A stretch of 36,143 bases of DNA from assembly GCA_007571275.1 (NCBI GenBank), contig RKRS01000220.1, forward strand, positions 1-36,143, given 5' to 3'. How positions within the stretch are numbered: the first letter of the stretch is position 1; each line of letters opens with the position of its first letter. Positions 23,962 through 31,328 of this stretch are shown here, piece by piece. The DNA comes from Dehalococcoidia bacterium. Its GTDB lineage: Bacteria; Chloroflexota; Dehalococcoidia; Bin125. The notes beneath the pieces are model-generated. The model worked only from the letters and a program-made list of their open reading frames with translations, was not told where the DNA came from and ran no database searches. Position numbers and translations under genes: made by a program.

Positions 23962-25161
23962 ATGTCTACCCCTCCCCCCGAGATAGGTAGACAGACGACC
24001 ACGCAGCGAGGCCTGCGCCGCACCTGCGCGGCGTGGGCCTCGCTCGTTCTCATCCTCGCTGTCACTGCGTCTGCGCTCGCTACCGCCTGCAACGACGCCA
24101 TCCCCACAGCGCTGCCACCCGATGCAGAAATCTTGGCTCCTGCCCCACTTCACCCTCAGATATCGTTCTACGCGACCACTTCTAACGTCATAGACCCCGT
24201 TGTAAGAGATCGCGTCGTCTCCGTACATATAACTTCCCCGATCGGAAACGATCAAGACCTCACTCTGACAGTCTTTTGTAAGAAAGAAAGTCTGCATTCT
24301 ATTGGTGACGGAGACTACTTACTCTCCGCTTACCCCACAAACAAGACCGTCCTGTCGCTGAGGTACTACGGCCTGTCTAAGCTAGGTCAGAAAAGGAACG
24401 TCGAGTGGGTTGCCTCAACTGGCGTGTCTGGCGGCGGCATATGGATCTGGCCTGAGGAGTTTGAGCGCCTTTTTGGCGGCCTTACACCAGTGGACGCTGA
24501 CGAAGCCGCAGCCCTCCTGGAAGCTCTCAAGTCTGCCGACTTTGTCGAATTTACCATCTTCGGTGGTAGTGTTCGCGTTGCAACCCACGGCCTCCTCCAG
24601 ACTCCCGTCCAGGCAGAGCTGGAGCGCTGTGCCGCTGGGGAACCACTTCTTGAATCAGACACGTCGACCATATACAGCGCGTATTACTATCCAGAGCACG
24701 GTCACCATCAGGTTGTGGCTGCTGTCAGCGATTCTGGGTCGTTCGAGAGCTATCTGCGTGTCGCTTGCGGTCGTTGGCACAGTCCGGAAACGTCCATTTG
24801 GGAGAGCGCGAGCGACAGACCTGTCCATCTTGTGATCGGGTTCTGGGGAGATACACGCGACGAATGGTCGGGATTCCGCGTCAGTGTCGCGCTCGACGGC
24901 GGAACCTTCCAGGAAGTCGACTGGCGCGTCCGGGAGCCGGGTCAATGGTGGGTTGGGGACATAATACCAACGGGTCAAGAAGCCAATGAAGACTTTCTTC
25001 GCCAGGCCAGAGACGCGAGCGAAGTCACCTTTAAGTTCGAAGGTGATGAGCTAGAGGAAACCCACACCTTCGACCTCGGCGCGCTGTTCAGCACCCCAGT
25101 CCAGCCCTACCTCGACACCTGCGGCCAGGAAGAGCCCGTCGTCGCTGCTCCCCGCCGTTGA
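23962..25161 (+). CDS. Exported two-domain protein, paralogue 1 (novel Cys-paired repeat domain)
   Basis: A 399-residue protein of no family I recognise. A long n-region, a hydrophobic segment (24-40) and ATAC at C43 suggest a signal peptide, possibly of a lipoprotein, though the lipobox is imperfect. The mature part holds two copies of one domain (about 65-223 and 235-387). Each has a Cys in a beta strand (C106, C269), a Trp-containing strand, an F..A..V.F segment, and a closing TPVQ...L..C (C223, C387). The Cys-Cys spacing is 117 and 118. It starts 10 bases after the monooxygenase stop with AGGA in between. The first third is AT-richer than its neighbours. Its sister gene follows 25 bases downstream. 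Confidence 0.8.
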   Translation: MSTPPPEIGRQTTTQRGLRRTCAAWASLVLILAVTASALATACNDAIPTALPPDAEILAPAPLHPQISFYATTSNVIDPVVRDRVVSVHITSPIGNDQDLTLTVFCKKESLHSIGDGDYLLSAYPTNKTVLSLRYYGLSKLGQKRNVEWVASTGVSGGGIWIWPEEFERLFGGLTPVDADEAAALLEALKSADFVEFTIFGGSVRVATHGLLQTPVQAELERCAAGEPLLESDTSTIYSAYYYPEHGHHQVVAAVSDSGSFESYLRVACGRWHSPETSIWESASDRPVHLVIGFWGDTRDEWSGFRVSVALDGGTFQEVDWRVREPGQWWVGDIIPTGQEANEDFLRQARDASEVTFKFEGDELEETHTFDLGALFSTPVQPYLDTCGQEEPVVAAPRR

Positions 25162-25186
25162 TTTTGCCCCCCAATAGGAGGCTATC

Positions 25187-26416
25187 GTGCCATCATTGAT
25201 TCACTCCCTCTCTCAGCGATACCCAGACTGGGGCCGCATTCACACGGCGCGGGCCTCGCTCACTCTCGCCCTGGTCTTGGCCTTGTCCCTGCTCAGCGTC
25301 GCCTGCAACGACGCCATCCCCACAGCCTCACAGGTGGAGCAAACCGCCCCAGAGCAAGCACCCAGACTGCTCTCGCTGCCCGGGGGGATTTCGTTCAACA
25401 TTCTTAGGTATGCGGAATACCCGCAGTTGCGCGCAATCATGATCGGGAGTCAGGCGACTGACGCAGGACGTGAAGTGCGTCTGTTCATCTCTTGCCTGGA
25501 GGAGGGGCCGAGCTTCAATCAGAGCGCTGGCGAACGCCCGCCTACTTGGCCTCGCAACCGGATCACCGCCAGGCTCTTTTACTCCGCTGCAGAGGGAACG
25601 GCATTGGGCGCAGTCGGCCCATCGAACGTCCAATGGGTCACCTCAACCGGCGACTCAGGCGGAGGTCGCTGGACCAAGCACAGCGACTCTGATGTTCAAG
25701 TAGACATCAGCGCCTCAGGCAGCACCGCTCTCGTCGCTGCTCTTGAGTCGGCCGAGTTCGTCACCTTTACCGTTGACGACGACCAGCTCCCTGACCTCCC
25801 AACCCGCGGCCTCCTCCAGACCCCAGCGCAGCCAGACCTCAACCGCTGTGTCGCGGCGGAGCCACCGCCCCAAACTCTCATGTCTACTCAATACAGCGGT
25901 TACGTGAGTGAAGACGCGCAGAGCTCTGTAGTGGCCGCAACAGTAATGGTAAACGCGGTTGGGGGGTTGAGTGAGGGATCGCCGGCTCTCGCGAGTGTCA
26001 CCGTCTACTGCGCCACCATCGATGATTCGGAAGCATCCAGCTCGAAGCTGGATTCCGATTTCCCAGTTCAGCTAGGCGTCGAGTTCTTCAGTGATACCTA
26101 TGTGGCCACTCCCGACGGCGCCCGCGTCCATATTGCCTTCGACGGTGAGGACGGACAAGCACTCATCTGGAACCTCACAGCTCCAGATGAGTCAGTTAGC
26201 CATGGACATATATTCGCTCCGGCGGAATTGCAAGCGCAGGACGAGTTCTTTCGACGGTCCGAAGATGCAGAGACCGTTACCTTCTCGTTCGTCGTAGACG
26301 AGACAGCCATGAAAACCTACACCTTCGACCTCGATGCCCTGTTCAGCACCCCAGTCCAACCCTACCTCGACACCTGCGGCCAGGAAGAGTCCATCGTCTC
26401 AGCCCCTCGCCGCTGA
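25187..26416 (+). CDS. Exported two-domain protein, paralogue 2
   Basis: A 409-residue tandem paralogue of the preceding protein. It shares the signal-peptide end ACNDAIPTA and the C-terminus FSTPVQPYLDTCGQEE, while the middle has diverged strongly. The two repeated domains carry Cys pairs at C103/C221 and C275/C397 (spacings 118 and 122). NVQWVTSTGDSGGG here matches NVEWVASTGVSGGG in the sister, and ESAEFVTFTV matches KSADFVEFTI. AGGAGG five bases before GTG 25187 is the best ribosome site in the region. The layout of Cys-strand, Trp-strand, FDL-type helix and closing Cys recalls the VasI/TagO-type envelope domain, but this is only a resemblance of pattern. An 18-base gap leads to the halogenase-like gene. 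Confidence 0.8.
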   Translation: MPSLIHSLSQRYPDWGRIHTARASLTLALVLALSLLSVACNDAIPTASQVEQTAPEQAPRLLSLPGGISFNILRYAEYPQLRAIMIGSQATDAGREVRLFISCLEEGPSFNQSAGERPPTWPRNRITARLFYSAAEGTALGAVGPSNVQWVTSTGDSGGGRWTKHSDSDVQVDISASGSTALVAALESAEFVTFTVDDDQLPDLPTRGLLQTPAQPDLNRCVAAEPPPQTLMSTQYSGYVSEDAQSSVVAATVMVNAVGGLSEGSPALASVTVYCATIDDSEASSSKLDSDFPVQLGVEFFSDTYVATPDGARVHIAFDGEDGQALIWNLTAPDESVSHGHIFAPAELQAQDEFFRRSEDAETVTFSFVVDETAMKTYTFDLDALFSTPVQPYLDTCGQEESIVSAPRR

Positions 26417-26434
26417 CAGCGGTACGCTGACGCT

Positions 26435-28075
26435 ATGTCAGAGCGGGACGTTCAGCGTGTGATCGTCATTGGCGGTGGGCCCGGTGGTTCGACGTCTGCG
26501 ACGTTACTCGCCCGACAGGGCTTCGACGTCACGCTCTTCGAGCGCGAGGTATTTCCCCGCGAGCACGTTGGCGAGTCGTTGCTACCGGCTTCGATACCGA
26601 TCCTCGAAACGCTCGGCGTGATCGAGGAGATCGAAGCGGCCGGTTTTACCCCCAAGTACGGCGCCACGATGGTCTGGGGTCGTGATCCCGATCCGTGGTC
26701 CTGGCGTTTCGCCGAGACCAATGCCACCTATCCGCACGCTTACCAGGTCTGGCGACCGACCTTCGACCAGATGTTGCTCAACAACGCCGAGCGGAACGGC
26801 GTCAACGTTCGCCAGGCCTGCCGCGTGGTTGACGCCCAGGTTGAGACCAGCGAGCCAACGTCGGTCACGGTCGAATCGGCCGACGGCCGGCAGGAAGTGC
26901 ATCAGGCGGATTGGATCGTCGACGCCAGTGGCCAGAACGGGTTCCTCGCGCGACGCCTTGATCTGCGCACGCACGACGAGTTCTTCCGCAATCTGGCGGT
27001 CTACAGCTACTTCCACGGCGCTGACCACCTGCCCGAGCCCGACACTGGCAATATCTTCATCGAGGCCTACGAACACGGTTGGTCTTGGGCGATTCCCCTG
27101 CCTGACGATGTCATGTCGGTCGGCGTCGTCGTCGACGCTGCCTGGGGCGGCGCTCAACTCGCGGAACGCGATACTGAGGCGTTTTACCGCGAACAGCTAT
27201 CGATGACCGGCCGCACGGCCGAGATGCTGGCTCCAGGCAATCTGCTGGAATCGCCGCGTGTGATCCGTGACTGGTCCTACACCGCGCAGCGTCTGGTCGG
27301 CGACGGCTTCATCCTGGTCGGCGACGCCGCCTGCTTCATCGATCCGCTGTTCTCTTCTGGTGTGCATCTGGCCATGTCGTCGGCGGTGCTGGCTTCGGCC
27401 TATGTGACCTCGGCCCTGCGCGAACCTGAAATGCGCGTTCCCGCCGCCGAGGTCTACTCCCAGCTCTACATGCAGCAATACCATCAGTTCCGCGAGATGG
27501 CGGCGCTGTTCTACGCCTCCAATCGCACCTCCGACTCCTACTTCTGGGAAGCGCGCAGAATTGTCCAGCACCCCGATGACATCTCTCCGCGCGAGGCGTT
27601 TATCGCCGCCGTCGCCGGACAGCCGCCCCAGGGCTACGAGCGGGTGGTCCTGGAGCGCGGCGAAGCGCCTGCTGACTTTGTTGAGGGAGTCGCCGCCGTC
27701 GAGACCGAGCGCGCTCGACGCGCCGCTGAGATGACGCGGCTGATCGACACCGCCTGGCCCGACCGTAGCCCCATGCTCGAAGCCGTGCCCAGCCTCGCCG
27801 ATGGCGTCGAGCTAGCACGCAAGCCAGTCATCGGTGACGGACAGTTCGAGTGGGGCGCAGTGATATCGTCCCCGTCCCGACCGCAGGGCGCGCCGATTTC
27901 GATGGTCGTGGCGGCTCTGGCCTCTCGAATTGATGGCCGTAGCACTGTCCGGACACTGCTCGAAGACCTCTTTACAGGCGTGTCGGAGCCGCAGCGCGTC
28001 CAGCTCTTGCCGGGCATGCTGACCGCGCTGCGCGTCTTGTACATCGACGGCATGATCGCCTACTGGCGCGTGTGA
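26435..28075 (+). CDS. Flavin-dependent halogenase-like FAD oxidoreductase with PqqD-like C-terminus
   Basis: A 546-residue FAD enzyme. The dinucleotide-binding GGGPGG (13-18) is followed by HVGESLLP (44-51), the KYGA segment with a lysine at the place of the halogenase catalytic lysine (K74), WSWAIP (216-221), which matches the halogenase WxWxIP motif, and GDAACFIDPLFSSGVHLA (296-313), which matches the FxxPxxSxG pattern. Together these point to the flavin-dependent halogenase branch rather than geranylgeranyl reductases. Residues about 470-546 (IDGRSTVRTLLEDLF...LRVLYIDGMI) resemble a PqqD/winged-helix type module, which in other systems binds peptide or carrier substrates. Halogenation itself is unproven; a reduced-flavin supply enzyme is not in the window. 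Confidence 0.82.
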   Translation: MSERDVQRVIVIGGGPGGSTSATLLARQGFDVTLFEREVFPREHVGESLLPASIPILETLGVIEEIEAAGFTPKYGATMVWGRDPDPWSWRFAETNATYPHAYQVWRPTFDQMLLNNAERNGVNVRQACRVVDAQVETSEPTSVTVESADGRQEVHQADWIVDASGQNGFLARRLDLRTHDEFFRNLAVYSYFHGADHLPEPDTGNIFIEAYEHGWSWAIPLPDDVMSVGVVVDAAWGGAQLAERDTEAFYREQLSMTGRTAEMLAPGNLLESPRVIRDWSYTAQRLVGDGFILVGDAACFIDPLFSSGVHLAMSSAVLASAYVTSALREPEMRVPAAEVYSQLYMQQYHQFREMAALFYASNRTSDSYFWEARRIVQHPDDISPREAFIAAVAGQPPQGYERVVLERGEAPADFVEGVAAVETERARRAAEMTRLIDTAWPDRSPMLEAVPSLADGVELARKPVIGDGQFEWGAVISSPSRPQGAPISMVVAALASRIDGRSTVRTLLEDLFTGVSEPQRVQLLPGMLTALRVLYIDGMIAYWRV

Positions 28076-28118
28076 CTCACTAGACTTGGGCAAACATACC
28101 TGTCTGAGAGGTGTCGCC

Positions 28119-28670
28119 ATGTCGGGACCGACTGCCCGGACCGTCGGGCGGATTGAACAACTCAACGTCTCAGCGGGCGGCGTGCCCAAACGCGCCGTGC
28201 CTGAAGCCATTGTCAACGAGTACGGTCTGACCCGCGACCGCCAGCGCGACCGTCGACATCACGGCGGCACGGAACGCGCGGTCTGCCTGTTTTCGGCGGA
28301 GATTCTCGACAGCCTGCGAGCTGACGGCCACCAGATCGGCCCCGGCGCCACTGGCGAGAACGTCACCATTCGCGGCATCGACTGGAAAAAGCTCGTGCCA
28401 GGCTCACGACTCCATCTTGGCGAGCAGGTTGTGGTGGAGATCACCTCATACGCTTCGCCCTGCCGGATCATCGCTCACTGTTTCCGTGATGGCGACTTCA
28501 ACCGCATCAATCAGGCGACTCATCCAGGTCGCTCGCGGTTGTACGCCCGCGTCGTGCGACAGGGCACGATGTACCCGGGTGATGATGTCACCCTCGAGAT
28601 TGATTCGGCCGCCGACCGCGGCGCGCGTCTACAACCCAAGACGACTCGCTGGCGCCCGCCGTCCAGCTAA
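28119..28670 (+). CDS. MOSC-domain protein
   Basis: A 183-residue MOSC (molybdenum cofactor sulfurase C-terminal) domain protein. Key marks are YGLTRDRQRDRRHHGGTERAV, PGATGENVTIRG, LHLGEQVVVEIT and the conserved cysteine in SYASPCRII. Stand-alone MOSC proteins include YiiM-type reductases that use molybdenum cofactor to reduce N-hydroxylated compounds; the precise role here is open. ATG 28119 is chosen because GAGAGGTG lies just before it; an open ATG at 28086 has no such site and adds residues outside the domain. It follows the halogenase-like gene by 43 bases on the same strand. Confidence 0.88.
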   Translation: MSGPTARTVGRIEQLNVSAGGVPKRAVPEAIVNEYGLTRDRQRDRRHHGGTERAVCLFSAEILDSLRADGHQIGPGATGENVTIRGIDWKKLVPGSRLHLGEQVVVEITSYASPCRIIAHCFRDGDFNRINQATHPGRSRLYARVVRQGTMYPGDDVTLEIDSAADRGARLQPKTTRWRPPSS

Positions 28671-28804
28671 CCTCCAGCGCAACAGACGCGATCGAAACAT
28701 CACGCGTCGTTCCCGCGTGCACAGTGATACTCTGCGCGCACGCGATGACTCCGCGACTCGTGAACGAGCAGCAACGTCCAGGACTGTGAAACGGGAGTAG
28801 ATCG

Positions 28805-29410
28805 ATGACCACCGAAGCATCCGCCCGCCAAGCCGCCCTGATCGCGCGGCGATATCCCAGCCGAGCCACCTTGCGCGGCGGCCACGAGATCGATATGCGC
28901 CTGATGAGCGCCGACGATCGCGCCCGCTTCCTCGCCTTCGCCCGCTCCCTCTCAACCAATGACCTGCTCTACCTGCCCTGGGACATCACCAATGAGCTGG
29001 TGGTCGATCGCTGGCTCGAGAACATCGCCGAGCATCGGACGACCACCGTACTCGCCATGGACACTGGCAACATCGTCGGCGAGGCCACCCTGCTTCATAA
29101 CGAGGCCGGCTGGACCAACCATATCGGCGAAATTCGCGTCACCGTGAACTCGCAAATTCGCGGTCAGGGGCTCGGTCGTTTCCTCGCTGAAGAGATCTTC
29201 GCCATCGCTGACTCGATCGGGCTTGAGCGCATCTCTGCTCGGATGACCCACGACCAGCTCAGCGCTCAGGCCGTGTTCGAGTCGCTTGGCTTCCATCCGG
29301 TGGCGACGTTGCCCGGCTGGGTGATGGACCGCGACGGTCGACTCCGTGACCTTGTCATGATGGCCTACGATCTGCGCGCCCGCGGCGCGCCCACCTCAGC
29401 CCAGCGTTAG
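28805..29410 (+). CDS. GNAT-family N-acetyltransferase
   Basis: A 201-residue acetyltransferase of the GNAT fold. The acetyl-CoA pyrophosphate loop is R-G-Q-G-L-G (119-124) after the strand GEIRVTVNSQI, and motif B is QAVFESLGFHPVATL. GGGAG precedes the ATG. The N-terminal 25 residues are basic and outside the domain. The substrate is unknown. It lies 134 bases from the MOSC gene, so it probably has its own promoter. Confidence 0.88.
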   Translation: MTTEASARQAALIARRYPSRATLRGGHEIDMRLMSADDRARFLAFARSLSTNDLLYLPWDITNELVVDRWLENIAEHRTTTVLAMDTGNIVGEATLLHNEAGWTNHIGEIRVTVNSQIRGQGLGRFLAEEIFAIADSIGLERISARMTHDQLSAQAVFESLGFHPVATLPGWVMDRDGRLRDLVMMAYDLRARGAPTSAQR

Positions 29411-29478
29411 TGCCGCGCCCGTCATACGCGGACAGCAAGATTGCGTGGCATCGTCGCCGGGCGTTCGCCAACGCCTAT

Positions 29479-29506
29479 CCTGTCAGTAACCCCATGGCAT
29501 GACAGG
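29479..29506 (+). promoter_or_regulatory. Inverted repeat covering the ribosome site of the aminotransferase gene
   Basis: CCTGTCA (29479-29485) pairs perfectly with TGACAGG (29500-29506) across a 14-base loop. The right arm contains the AGG of the AGGA ribosome site that serves ATG 29514. In RNA the hairpin would hide the site; in DNA the same dyad could be an operator. Either use is inference from position. Confidence 0.35.
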
Positions 29507-29513
29507 ACCTTGA

Positions 29514-30881
29514 ATGACCACGCCAACCCAAGCCGCTCTTCGCCAACAATCGTTGGAGCACCTCTGGATTCCCACCCAGTCGCACGCCGATCTCGCTGCT
29601 GACGACGGACTGCTCGTTATCCAGAAGGGTGAAGGCATCTTTCTGCACGACGACCAGGGCCGTGAGTACATCGACGCGATGTCCGGACTCTGGCTGAACG
29701 CGGTCGGACACGGGCGTACCGAGCTGGCCGACATCGCCCATGAGCAGATGTCCAGGCTCGCGTACCAGAACACCTTCGCCTATGCCTCGGAGCCGGCTGT
29801 CGCGCTGGCCTCCAAGCTCTACGACCTGACTCCCTCGACCATTCGCAAGGCGGTCTTCGTCAACGGCGGTTCAGAGGCCGTGGAGAATGCGCTCAAGATC
29901 GCCAAGCAGTACCACCACATCCGCGGCAAGGGCACGAAGTTCAAGGTTATCTCGCGTATCGGTTCGTACCACGGGCAGACCGCCGGCGCGCTCTCTGTCA
30001 ACGCCGCCAGTTACTCCCAGCGAGCGCCCTATGAGCCGCTCGTGCCGGGCTCGCTGCATGTACCGAATGTCAACTGCGACCGCTGTCCCTACGAGAAAAC
30101 CTTCCCCGAGTGCGACGTGTTCTGCGCTCGCACCATTGAGGATGTGGTGATGGCGGCCGGCCCTGACACCGTCGCGGCGATGATCGCCGAGCCGATCTCG
30201 ACTGCCAACGGCAGCTACGTGCCCGACAAGGCTTACTGGCGCACGCTTCGGGAGATCTGCGACAAGCACGACATCGTGCTCATCGCAGATGAGGTGATCA
30301 ACGGATTCGGGCGGACAGGCAAGTGGTTTGGCATGGACCACTTCGACGTCGAGCCGGACATCATGACGACCGCCAAGCAGATTTCGTCCGGGTACTCGCC
30401 GATTGCTGCAACCTTGGTCAACGACAACATCGCGAGAACCTTCGAAGAGGCCGGCAAGGATGGCACGATCGGCGGCATCACCTGGGGCGCCAACCCTGTC
30501 TCCTGCGCCGTCGCGCTCGGCAACCTCAACATCATCGAGAGCGAAGGCCTGGTCGAGAACGCGGCTCGCGTGGGCGAGCATGTCCGCTCACGTCTCGTTC
30601 AGCTGCGGGAGGAGCACCGCACGATCAACCACACACGCGGCATCGGCATGATGCACGTTGTCGAGTTGAAGAAGAACCCGGCAACCGGCGAGGACTTTGA
30701 TGAGGCCGACAACGTCTCAGCGCGGGTGACTCAATACCTCCGCGATGAGGGTGTGCTCGCTCGTGGCGGGGCGACAATTCCCTTCGCGCCGCCACTGGTG
30801 ACCAACCTGGAAGAGGCGGACGAGCTGGTCAATCGCATCTCGCGCGCCATTGCAAAGCTCGAAACCGAGCTGAGCCTGTAA
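29514..30881 (+). CDS. Class III (omega) aminotransferase
   Basis: A 455-residue fold-type I PLP enzyme that moves an amino group from an omega-amine or amino acid to a keto acid such as pyruvate. Marks: IDAMSGLWLNAVGHG (53-67), FVNGGSEAVENALKIAKQYH (115-134), SYHGQT (151-156), IADEVINGFGRTG (257-269) with the PLP aspartate D259, and the PLP lysine K288 in TTAKQISSGY. A Cys cluster (C188, C191, C200, C204) lies in the substrate-lid region and is shared with many relatives. Taurine, beta-alanine, putrescine or similar amines are possible substrates. AGGA six bases before the ATG supports the start. A strong hairpin follows the stop. Confidence 0.92.
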   Translation: MTTPTQAALRQQSLEHLWIPTQSHADLAADDGLLVIQKGEGIFLHDDQGREYIDAMSGLWLNAVGHGRTELADIAHEQMSRLAYQNTFAYASEPAVALASKLYDLTPSTIRKAVFVNGGSEAVENALKIAKQYHHIRGKGTKFKVISRIGSYHGQTAGALSVNAASYSQRAPYEPLVPGSLHVPNVNCDRCPYEKTFPECDVFCARTIEDVVMAAGPDTVAAMIAEPISTANGSYVPDKAYWRTLREICDKHDIVLIADEVINGFGRTGKWFGMDHFDVEPDIMTTAKQISSGYSPIAATLVNDNIARTFEEAGKDGTIGGITWGANPVSCAVALGNLNIIESEGLVENAARVGEHVRSRLVQLREEHRTINHTRGIGMMHVVELKKNPATGEDFDEADNVSARVTQYLRDEGVLARGGATIPFAPPLVTNLEEADELVNRISRAIAKLETELSL

Positions 30882-30898
30882 CAGCGCGGGAATACGCC

Positions 30899-30948
30899 AC
30901 ATCACCTGAACAGCGCCCGTTCCATCGGGCGAACTGTTCAGGTGATGT
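30899..30948. terminator. Long hairpin between convergent genes, probable bidirectional terminator
   Basis: ACATCACCTGAACAG (30899-30913) pairs perfectly with 30934-30948. Inside it CGCCCG (30914-30919) pairs with CGGGCG (30926-30931) around the loop TTCCAT, leaving only a two-base AA bulge: 21 base pairs in all. It sits midway between the aminotransferase stop at 30881 and the STAS gene stop at 30973. There is no U-tract on either strand, so it may not be a classical intrinsic terminator. Confidence 0.65.
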
Positions 30949-30972
30949 AGTGCGAGCTCAGATGGACAAACG

Positions 30973-31308
30973 CTAGAAGCTGTTCAGCGCCGCCGGCCGA
31001 TCGCTGTGGATCGGGATGATCTCGGAGAACCCTGAGAACTTGAACACTTCCTGGATGTGATCCTGGACCGCGCACAGCGCCAGCTGTCCCTGTGCCTGCT
31101 CGGTGCGCTTGGCGGCCATCAGCAGGACACGCAGCCCCGCGGAGGAGATGTAGTTGATCCCCTCAAAGTTCATCAGAATCTGATTGTCGCCAGCTGCGAT
31201 CCGACCCAGTAGCGCTTCCTCAAACGCCTTGGCGTTGGTGCCGTCGATGCGACCCAGCGGGTTCAGTACCAACACGCTGTCGTCGTATTCGGGATACAGG
31301 TCAACCAT
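30973..31308 (-). CDS. STAS-domain anti-anti-sigma factor (RsbV/SpoIIAA-like)
   Basis: A 111-residue STAS protein. The signature NFEGINYISSAGLRVLLMA (47-65) carries the serine (S56) that is phosphorylated by the partner kinase and freed by the partner phosphatase; unphosphorylated it binds the anti-sigma kinase. GAGGAG before the ATG gives strong translation. Only 20 bases separate it from the upstream phosphatase/kinase gene, so the two are one partner-switching operon. No sigma factor is in the window, so the final output is unknown. Confidence 0.93.
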   Translation of the reverse strand: MVDLYPEYDDSVLVLNPLGRIDGTNAKAFEEALLGRIAAGDNQILMNFEGINYISSAGLRVLLMAAKRTEQAQGQLALCAVQDHIQEVFKFSGFSEIIPIHSDRPAALNSF

Positions 31309-31328
31309 TGTGGAGCTCCTCTGTTACG

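Noticed and set aside
28086..28118. Earlier ATG for the MOSC gene
   Set aside because: There is no ribosome site before it, and the added residues (GKHTCLRGVA) come from the leader containing the ribosome site of ATG 28119.
30062..30112. Four-cysteine cluster in the aminotransferase as a novel metal site
   Set aside because: The same CxxC...CxxxC segment is common in class III omega-aminotransferases, so it is a family feature.
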